Position numbers and translations under genes: made by a program. 8,316 nt of DNA, from assembly GCA_030615555.1 (NCBI GenBank), contig JAUWZB010000031.1, forward strand, positions 1-8,316, in the 5' to 3' direction. The notes under the pieces were generated by a model. The model did not search any database. It was not told the DNA's origin and saw only the letters and a program-made list of their open reading frames with translations. The DNA comes from Dehalococcoidales bacterium. Lineage in GTDB: Bacteria > Chloroflexota > Dehalococcoidia > E44-bin15. Each line of letters opens with the position of its first letter. The first letter of the stretch is position 1. Below are positions 3,550 through 8,316 of this stretch, one piece after another.

Positions 3550-5988
3550 ATGAATTACGCTGAGGTTGCGGTGAATTCTCCGGGGGCACAGCGGCGAACC
3601 TTCTGCTACGCTGTGCCCCCCGATATAATGGTAGGTCATGCAGTCTGGGTCCCCTTTGGACCCAGACTGTTGCAGGGCGTGGTCATTGAGTTAACAGAAT
3701 ATCCCTCGGTGGAGGATACCAGGGAGGTCGCCGGCCTTATCGACCCTCGCCCCATACTATCCCCACCTCAGGTGGAATTGGCCCGCTGGATCAGCGCACA
3801 CTATCTTGCGCCCCTTTTCGACGCCGCCGCTCTGATGATGCCCCCCGGCTTTGCGCGCCGGGTGCTCACCTTTCTTGCACTGGTTCCCCATCCCCCTGAG
3901 AGCACTATCTCCTCACTTAACCCACGCCAGAGGGCATTGCTGAATCTTATCGGTAGGAAAGGTAAGGTTGAAGTAAGAAAGGTTGAGAAAGCTCTAGGCA
4001 AAAAAGAGGCGAGGGTGATTATCGAGCAACTGGTGCGAAAAAGGCTGGTCAAGAAAACCTACGAGCTGGAGCGGGTCAGGGTGGGGCCAAAGACGGTACC
4101 TTATCTCCGCCTTACCGTTGAAGCAACGGCAGCGCAAGAGCTAGCGCGTCTCCTTAAAGTAAGGGGGGCCCCCAAGCAAGCGGAGCTTCTAAAGCTTCTC
4201 GAAGCTGGTCCCATCCCCCTCACCGAAGCCAGAAAGCGCCTTGGCCCCACCGCAGCGGTGGCGGCAGCGCTGAGAAGAAAGGGCCTAGTCACTATCGAGC
4301 AGGTTCAGGTATATCGCGACCCGCTGGCTCATCGCACCTTCTCGCCCTCACCTGCCCCTACCCTTACCCCAGCGCAGGAGGCTGCCTGGCGCGAGGTCAA
4401 AGCAGCCCTGGTTCGGGGTCGTTCGCTCTCCCCACCCTCCACACCCTCGCCTCTTGAGCTGCCCGTTTTCCTGCTTCACGGGGTCACCGGGAGTGGGAAG
4501 ACGGAGATCTACCTGCGAGCCCTGGAGCAGGCCATCGCCATAGGCAAGCGGGCAATTGTGCTGGTCCCCGAGATCGCCCTCACCCCGCAGACCATCACGC
4601 GCTTCGCCTCCCGCTTCCCGGGCAGGGTTGCGGTGCTCCATAGCAAGCTTTCGGCAGGGGAGCAGTTCGATGAGTGGTGGCGAATTAAGGAGGGCTCCTT
4701 CGATGTGGTCATCGGCTCACGAGGGGCGATCTTCGCCCCCCAGCCTGACCTGGGGCTCATCGTCATCGATGAGGAGCATGAGTGGACCTATAAGCAGCAT
4801 GAGCAATCGCCCCGCTACCATGCGCGCGATGTCGCCATCAAGCTGGCGGAGCTCACCGGCGCGGTGGTCATCCTGGGCAGTGCCACGCCGGACGTCCAAA
4901 GCTACTATCGGAGCCAAAGAGGCGATTATCGACTATTGGAGCTACCTGAGCGAATCGCTACGGGTGAAAAAAAGGTGGCGGTGGTCGATCTGCGCGATGA
5001 GCTGAAGGGGGGAAATCGGAGCATCTTCAGCAGGTCGCTTGCCGAAGGGATAAAGCAGGCTCTGGCAGCCAGGGAGCAGGTGATCCTTTTCCTCAATCGG
5101 CGGGGAAGCGCCACCTTTGTACAGTGTCGCGACTGTGGCTATGTGCTGCGCTGCAAAAGATGCGATGTATCCCTAACATATCACTCGGCGAGGGAGGACC
5201 TGGTCTGCCACCAGTGCAATTATCGCATGGCGATGCCCCGTATTTGCTCCCAGTGTGGCAGCAAGCGGATCAAGTTTCTGGGCATCGGCACCCAGAAGGT
5301 AGAGGAGGAGATCGGCCATGCCTTCCCCAAGGCGAATCTCCTGCGCTGGGATCGTGATGTCACCAGGGGGAAGTATTCCCACGAGGAGATCCTGGACAGG
5401 TTCCTGGCCCATGAGGCAGATGTCCTCATTGGCACTCAAATGATCGCCAAGGGGCTGGACCTCCCCCTGGTTACCCTGGTGGGGGTGATCAATGCCGATG
5501 TGAGCCTTCATCTTCCCGATTTTCGCGCCTGCGAGCGCACCTTCCAGGTCCTGAGCCAGGTGGCGGGCAGGGCGGGGCGCGGCCCGCTGGCGGGGCAGGT
5601 CATCGTGCAGAGCTACACCCCAGAACACTATACCATTGGTTGCGCCGCAAAACATGACTACATCTCTTTTTATGAACAGGAGATCTCCCTCCGCCGCCAG
5701 TACCAAAACCCCCCGTTTAGCCGATTGGCGCGCCTCCTCTACACTAACCCCAATAACGCCCTTTGCCAGAGAGAGGCCCAGGGAATGCACCGAGTCCTCA
5801 AAGAGGAACGGGACTCCTGGGGCATGGATATCACCCTCATTGGGCCTTCCCCGGCCTTCATCCCACGGGTTCGCGGCCGGTACCGGTGGCAGATCATTCT
5901 GCGCGGCGATGACCCGGTGCGCCTGCTGGGTGAGGTCCCTATCCCCCAGGGATGGGTCGTCGATATCGACCCCGTGAGCCTGCTTTGA
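3550..5988 (+). CDS. priA: Primosomal protein N' (replication restart helicase PriA)
   Basis: PriA is a 3'-to-5' superfamily 2 helicase that recognises stalled forks and D-loops and reloads the replisome. The 812-residue product has the usual order: 3'-DNA-binding domain (1-105, MNYAEVAVNSP and AVWVPFG), winged-helix region (to about 255), then helicase lobes. Walker A is GVTGSGKTE at 311-319, Walker B DEEH at 407-410, and motif III GSATPD at 443-448. The zinc-binding insertion has all eight cysteines (526, 529, 535, 538, 553, 556, 566, 569). Motif V GTQMIAKGLD is at 628-637 and motif VI QVAGRAGRG at 670-678. It appears intact and functional. Residues 291-300 (RSLSPPSTPS), just before helicase lobe 1, come from an inverted dispersed-repeat copy. 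ATG 3550 fits the family start; its SD is weak (AAAGAG). It lies 31 bases after rplS and is probably co-transcribed. A perfect 12-bp hairpin lies over codons 31-40. Confidence 0.97.
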   Translation: MNYAEVAVNSPGAQRRTFCYAVPPDIMVGHAVWVPFGPRLLQGVVIELTEYPSVEDTREVAGLIDPRPILSPPQVELARWISAHYLAPLFDAAALMMPPGFARRVLTFLALVPHPPESTISSLNPRQRALLNLIGRKGKVEVRKVEKALGKKEARVIIEQLVRKRLVKKTYELERVRVGPKTVPYLRLTVEATAAQELARLLKVRGAPKQAELLKLLEAGPIPLTEARKRLGPTAAVAAALRRKGLVTIEQVQVYRDPLAHRTFSPSPAPTLTPAQEAAWREVKAALVRGRSLSPPSTPSPLELPVFLLHGVTGSGKTEIYLRALEQAIAIGKRAIVLVPEIALTPQTITRFASRFPGRVAVLHSKLSAGEQFDEWWRIKEGSFDVVIGSRGAIFAPQPDLGLIVIDEEHEWTYKQHEQSPRYHARDVAIKLAELTGAVVILGSATPDVQSYYRSQRGDYRLLELPERIATGEKKVAVVDLRDELKGGNRSIFSRSLAEGIKQALAAREQVILFLNRRGSATFVQCRDCGYVLRCKRCDVSLTYHSAREDLVCHQCNYRMAMPRICSQCGSKRIKFLGIGTQKVEEEIGHAFPKANLLRWDRDVTRGKYSHEEILDRFLAHEADVLIGTQMIAKGLDLPLVTLVGVINADVSLHLPDFRACERTFQVLSQVAGRAGRGPLAGQVIVQSYTPEHYTIGCAAKHDYISFYEQEISLRRQYQNPPFSRLARLLYTNPNNALCQREAQGMHRVLKEERDSWGMDITLIGPSPAFIPRVRGRYRWQIILRGDDPVRLLGEVPIPQGWVVDIDPVSLL
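3641..3669. other. Perfect 12-bp inverted repeat inside priA
   Basis: CAGTCTGGGTCC (3641-3652) and GGACCCAGACTG (3658-3669) are exact reverse complements around the loop CCTTT. A flanking G-U could add one more pair in RNA. It encodes residues 31-40 of PriA, in the conserved AVWVPFGPRLLQG block, so protein sequence constrains it, yet codon choice yields perfect pairing. There is no following U-run. It would form a very stable stem about 90 bases into the priA message. Confidence 0.8.
4422..4447 (-). repeat. Dispersed GA-rich repeat, copy C (inverted, inside priA)
   Basis: Read on the minus strand these 26 bases match copy A (2373-2398) at 24 of 26 positions, differing only at two of the three central bases. 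Similarity extends leftwards as AGGCGA in both. In the priA frame the copy encodes the Ser/Pro-rich RSLSPPSTPS, a likely flexible linker between the winged-helix region and helicase lobe 1. Confidence 0.7.
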
Positions 5989-6014
5989 CAGGTGAGCGCC
6001 TGCTCCGCTATAAT
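5985..6014 (+). promoter_or_regulatory. Exact-consensus sigma70 promoter of def
   Basis: TTGACA (5985-5990) and TATAAT (6009-6014) are both perfect, with an 18-base spacer. The -35 box contains the priA stop codon TGA (5986-5988). Transcription is predicted near 6021, leaving a leader of about 17 bases that holds the def SD. This makes def an independently and probably strongly transcribed gene. Confidence 0.8.
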
Positions 6015-6037
6015 ATGGCAACTAATTAGGTGACCTG

Positions 6038-6523
6038 ATGGCAGAAATTCGCGTTTACCCCGACCCGGTGCTTCGTCAAAAATCGAAACGGGTTAAGCAT
6101 ATCGATGGGGCGATAGCGCGGCTCATCGATGACATGGTGGAGACGATGCATGAGGTCGGGGGTGTGGGGCTGGCGGCACCTCAGGTTGGGACCCCTCTGA
6201 GGGTGGTGGTAATCGAGCTACCTGGCGAGGAGATCCTGGTTCTGGTGAATCCTGAGATTGTGAAGCGGTCCGGGGAGCGTCAGGTTGAGGAGGGGTGCCT
6301 CAGCATCCCCGGTTATCGGGGGGAGATCAAGCGTTCGGAAAAGGTCACGGCTAAGGGGCTCGACCGCCGCGGGAGGGAGATTCGCATCAAAGGGGAGGGA
6401 CTCCTCGCCCAGGTCCTGGAGCACGAGATCGACCACCTGAATGGCATTACGTATATTGAACATCTGGAGAGTATCGATAACCTTTCCCAGGTAGCGCCGG
6501 ATACGGAAACACCTGAAATATAG
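6038..6523 (+). CDS. def: Peptide deformylase
   Basis: This metallo-hydrolase removes the formyl group from the N-terminal methionine of nascent proteins at the ribosome exit. All three family motifs are present in the 161-residue product: GVGLAAPQVG (42-51), EGCLSIPG (85-92) and HEIDH (129-133). The metal ligands are Cys87, His129 and His133, and Glu130 is the catalytic residue. Length is typical for the family. ATG 6038 follows SD AGGTGA (6028-6033) and matches the usual short N-terminus with YPDPVLR. It has its own promoter overlapping the priA end and is followed by an intrinsic terminator, so it may be transcribed largely alone. No fmt (methionyl-tRNA formyltransferase) gene is seen next to it in this window. 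Confidence 0.97.
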   Translation: MAEIRVYPDPVLRQKSKRVKHIDGAIARLIDDMVETMHEVGGVGLAAPQVGTPLRVVVIELPGEEILVLVNPEIVKRSGERQVEEGCLSIPGYRGEIKRSEKVTAKGLDRRGREIRIKGEGLLAQVLEHEIDHLNGITYIEHLESIDNLSQVAPDTETPEI

Positions 6524-6609
6524 TTTTTGAACTTTACGAAGCGCGTTTTAGAACCGGGGGCCTTCTTAAAAGGAAAGCCCCGCTTTTTCGAGCTTTGCGA
6601 AGTGCTTTT
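6524..6609 (+). repeat. Diverged ~60-bp tandem duplication between def and cca
   Basis: Two 26-base stretches, 6524-6549 and 6584-6609, align closely, both beginning TTTTT and ending TTTT. They share GA(A/G)CTTT(A/G)CGAAG(C/T)GC, with one small indel on each side. They lie 60 bases apart, and similarity may continue weakly into the following bases (GGGCCTTCTT versus GGGCTTGCTT, then AAGGA in both). This suggests an old duplication of the spacer, one half of which became the terminator and the other the cca leader. The alignment was made by eye. Confidence 0.5.
6557..6588 (+). terminator. Intrinsic terminator after def
   Basis: GGGGC-C-TTCTT (6557-6567) pairs with AGGAA-A-GCCCC (6571-6581). 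This is a stem of ten pairs, one of them T-G, with a single C/A mismatch and an AAA loop. TTTTT follows at 6584-6588. It lies 34 bases after the def stop and should separate def from cca, at least partly. Confidence 0.7.
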
Positions 6610-6640
6610 GCCCAAGGGCTTGCTTCAGATAAGGATAAGG

Positions 6641-8140
6641 ATGAAATTTAGGGCACAAAAGGAGGTTGTGAAAGTCTTAGTCAGGGTGCAGGAGCTTCTC
6701 GCTCAACGCTCGATCGAGGGCTACCTCACCGGTGGCTTTGCACGCGATGCCCTGATGGGGCGCGCCAGCGGCGATGTCGATATTGTCATCGGGGCAAAGG
6801 CTATGGAGCTGGCCCGCAATGTCGCCAACGCCCTCGGGGGTAAATTTGTGCTCCTGGATCAGGCAAACGAAATAGCCAGGGTGGTGCTCTCCGGGGAGAG
6901 GTGGGGAGTGTGGGGAGAGCAAAAGAGGCCACTTCATCTCGATCTCGCCACCATGCACGGTAGCATCGAGGAAGACCTGGCACAGCGGGACTTCACGATA
7001 GACGCCATTGCGATAAATCTGAGGGAAATAGCGAACCCCAGCGCTCCCCTCATCGATCCCTTCGGGGGGCAGCGAGACCTGGAGACCGGGGTGGTGCGCG
7101 CCATCAGCGAGGAGGCTTTCCGGCGAGACCCGGCGCGCCTCCTGCGCGCCCCGCGCCTCGCCGCTGAATTTGGCTTTTCGCTCGATGACGAAACCAGGAC
7201 ACAAATTGAGCGTCATCACCAGCTTATTACGCAGGTTGCCGCGGAAAGGGTGCGCGATGAATTCTGCCGCCTGCTTGCCGCCCCAAAGGCAACCAAGTGG
7301 CTTCGCTTGCTCGATGAGCTTGGCTTGCTTCTAGCGATCCTCCCTGAGCTTTCCCCCACCAAGGGGGCGGAGCAACCTAAAGAACACTTTTGGGACGTGT
7401 TCGAGCATTCTATAGAGACGGTTGCCGCTATCGAATTCCTGCTGCGGATCGAGGGCTCGGCATACTTTAGCGATGAAATCCTGGCCTTTGCCCCCTGGTC
7501 ACTGGCGCTGGAAGGGCATTTCGATGAGGAGGTGGCTAGCGGCCACAAGAGGAAGACCCTGCTCAAGCTCGCCGGGCTACTCCACGATATTGCCAAGCCC
7601 CAGGCCAGAACCATCGAGGAAACGGGCAGGATACGCTTCTTTGGGCATGCCAAGGAGGGGGCAACTATTGCCCAAGGCATTTTGGAGCGATTAAGGTTCA
7701 GCGTTCGGGAGAAAGAAATGGTGCAAAAAATGATCGAGCATCATCTGCGCCCGGGGCAACTGGCTGGCGAGGAGGAACTCCCTACCCAGCGCGCCATCTA
7801 CCGCTACTTCAGGGACACTGGCGATGTGGGCATCGATACCATCTTCCTCAATCTCGCCGATCATCTGGCAACACAGGGCCCCAATCTAGAGCTTGAAGAG
7901 TGGCGCGGGCACGCCCAGGGTATGGCCTATGTCCTTGAGGAGCGCTTCAGGGAGGAGAGCATCGTTTCACCGCCAAAGCTGATCAGCGGGCACGACCTGA
8001 TCGATATCTTTGGGATGAGTCCCGGGCCAAACATTGGCAAGATTCTGGAGGCAGTGCGCGAGGCGCAGGCCGCCGGGGAGGTCGCTACCAAGGAGGAGGC
8101 GCTCCTTTTCGTCCAAAAGCTAATTACGAAGCAAAGTTGA
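6641..8140 (+). CDS. cca: Class II tRNA nucleotidyltransferase / poly(A) polymerase with HD domain
   Basis: This family adds CCA to tRNA 3' ends or, in some members, A-tails to RNA. The 499-residue product begins with a nucleotidyltransferase head: GGFARD (31-36) and the metal-binding Asp45 and Asp47 in GDVDIVI. RDFTIDAIA (117-125), DPFGGQRDLETG (139-150) and RRDPARLLRAPRLAAEFGF (161-179) follow. A C-terminal HD domain has His255, His315-Asp316 (LLHDIAKP), His336 (FGHAKEG) and Asp407 (LADH). ATG 6641, with SD AAGGA at 6631-6635, is preferred over the open frame reaching back to TTG 6527, which would run through the terminator. An internal AAGGAGG (6659-6665) is followed too closely by an in-frame GTG (6668) to be the likely start. 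Residues 87-95 (RWGVWGEQK) come from dispersed-repeat copy D. CCA-adding versus poly(A) activity cannot be settled here. secD follows after 21 bases. Confidence 0.88.
   Translation: MKFRAQKEVVKVLVRVQELLAQRSIEGYLTGGFARDALMGRASGDVDIVIGAKAMELARNVANALGGKFVLLDQANEIARVVLSGERWGVWGEQKRPLHLDLATMHGSIEEDLAQRDFTIDAIAINLREIANPSAPLIDPFGGQRDLETGVVRAISEEAFRRDPARLLRAPRLAAEFGFSLDDETRTQIERHHQLITQVAAERVRDEFCRLLAAPKATKWLRLLDELGLLLAILPELSPTKGAEQPKEHFWDVFEHSIETVAAIEFLLRIEGSAYFSDEILAFAPWSLALEGHFDEEVASGHKRKTLLKLAGLLHDIAKPQARTIEETGRIRFFGHAKEGATIAQGILERLRFSVREKEMVQKMIEHHLRPGQLAGEEELPTQRAIYRYFRDTGDVGIDTIFLNLADHLATQGPNLELEEWRGHAQGMAYVLEERFREESIVSPPKLISGHDLIDIFGMSPGPNIGKILEAVREAQAAGEVATKEEALLFVQKLITKQS
6899..6925 (+). repeat. 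Dispersed GA-rich repeat, copy D (inside cca)
   Basis: Bases 6899-6920 match the corresponding 22 bases of copy A (2374-2395) at 19 positions, including GGAGTG, one variable base pair step and GGGGAGAGC. In the cca frame they encode RWGVWGEQK, an odd Trp/Gly-rich stretch between the VVLSG strand and the HLDLATM strand of the catalytic head. A GCTCTCC at 6886-6892 can pair with its right end (6914-6920). Confidence 0.55.
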
Positions 8141-8161
8141 CATAATAAAGTCGAAGGGAAA

Positions 8162-8316
8162 ATGGGAAGAAGGCACACTCTAACGCTGGTGGGCATCGCC
8201 CTGCTGGTTGTCTTCGCCGCATCGGTGCTGGCAATAGACAGGATCTGGGGGCGTGAAGGAATGTCGCTGGGGCTGGACCTCCAGGGCGGCACCCACCTGG
8301 TATATGAGGCCGATTT
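8162..8316 (+). CDS. secD: Protein translocase subunit SecD, N-terminal part (cut by window edge)
   Basis: SecD, with SecF, uses the proton-motive force to help pull exported proteins through SecYEG. Only 51 codons are inside the window. Visible are a basic start (MGRRH), a transmembrane helix at about residues 6-25 (TLTLVGIALLVVFAASVLAI) and the hallmark MSLGLDLQGGTHLVYEAD at 34-51, which identifies the family. ATG 8162 follows SD AAGGGA (8154-8159). It lies 21 bases after cca and is probably co-transcribed; no good promoter is seen in the gap. secF is expected to follow beyond the edge. Confidence 0.93.
   Translation, partial: MGRRHTLTLVGIALLVVFAASVLAIDRIWGREGMSLGLDLQGGTHLVYEAD

Noticed and set aside
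5173..6021. 282-codon minus-strand open frame across the end of priA
   Set aside because: It is an antisense shadow of the conserved helicase motifs. Its sequence has no family features, and the + strand frame is clearly PriA.
8137..8160. TTGACA overlapping the cca stop as a secD promoter, analogous to the def promoter
   Set aside because: No -10-like sequence occurs 16-19 bases downstream; that position is the secD start codon itself. Co-transcription with cca is simpler.

Overview
The window looks like a stretch of bacterial chromosome, most likely from the Chloroflexota (Dehalococcoidia-like). This placement is inferred from gene order and protein character (trmD-rplS-priA, then def, then an HD-domain tRNA nucleotidyltransferase, then secD, plus a Pro/Thr-linker surface lipoprotein). 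No search was run. All recognisable genes lie on the + strand. The promoters are sigma70-like and Shine-Dalgarno (SD) sequences are mostly clear.

Layout. Bases 1-178 are an AT-rich divergent regulatory region. A leftward promoter, overlapped by five GTGG-like boxes at exact 10-bp spacing, serves a gene beyond the left edge. A rightward promoter and leader hairpin serve the first gene. 179-1660 encodes a secreted lipoprotein with a C39/papain-like cysteine-peptidase fold, a Pro-Thr linker and a C-terminal domain. 1667-2146 is mogA (molybdenum cofactor). It overlaps by one base a 32-codon membrane microprotein at 2146-2244. A promoter at 2305-2334 and a short leader precede trmD, rplS and priA (tRNA m1G37 methylation, ribosomal protein L19, replication-restart helicase). 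An exact-consensus promoter overlaps the priA stop codon and drives def (peptide deformylase), which is followed by an intrinsic terminator. A class II CCA-adding/poly(A) polymerase-type enzyme (cca) follows, then the first 51 codons of secD, cut by the right edge.

Function. Most of the window is housekeeping: translation (trmD, rplS, def, cca), replication restart (priA) and protein export (secD). The left part is accessory: a lipoprotein of unknown substrate, a cofactor gene and an undescribed microprotein. I see no defence system, CRISPR array, insertion sequence or phage gene.

The most unusual signal is a small dispersed GA-rich repeat of about 26 bp. It occurs in the trmD leader, where it carries the trmD SD, inside trmD, inverted inside priA and inside cca, with weaker look-alikes at the end of mogA and rplS. 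Inside genes it sits in frame at flexible, non-catalytic places. Other items worth a second look are the MraZ-like operator at the left edge, the microprotein, a perfect 12-bp hairpin inside priA, and a diverged 60-bp duplication between def and cca.
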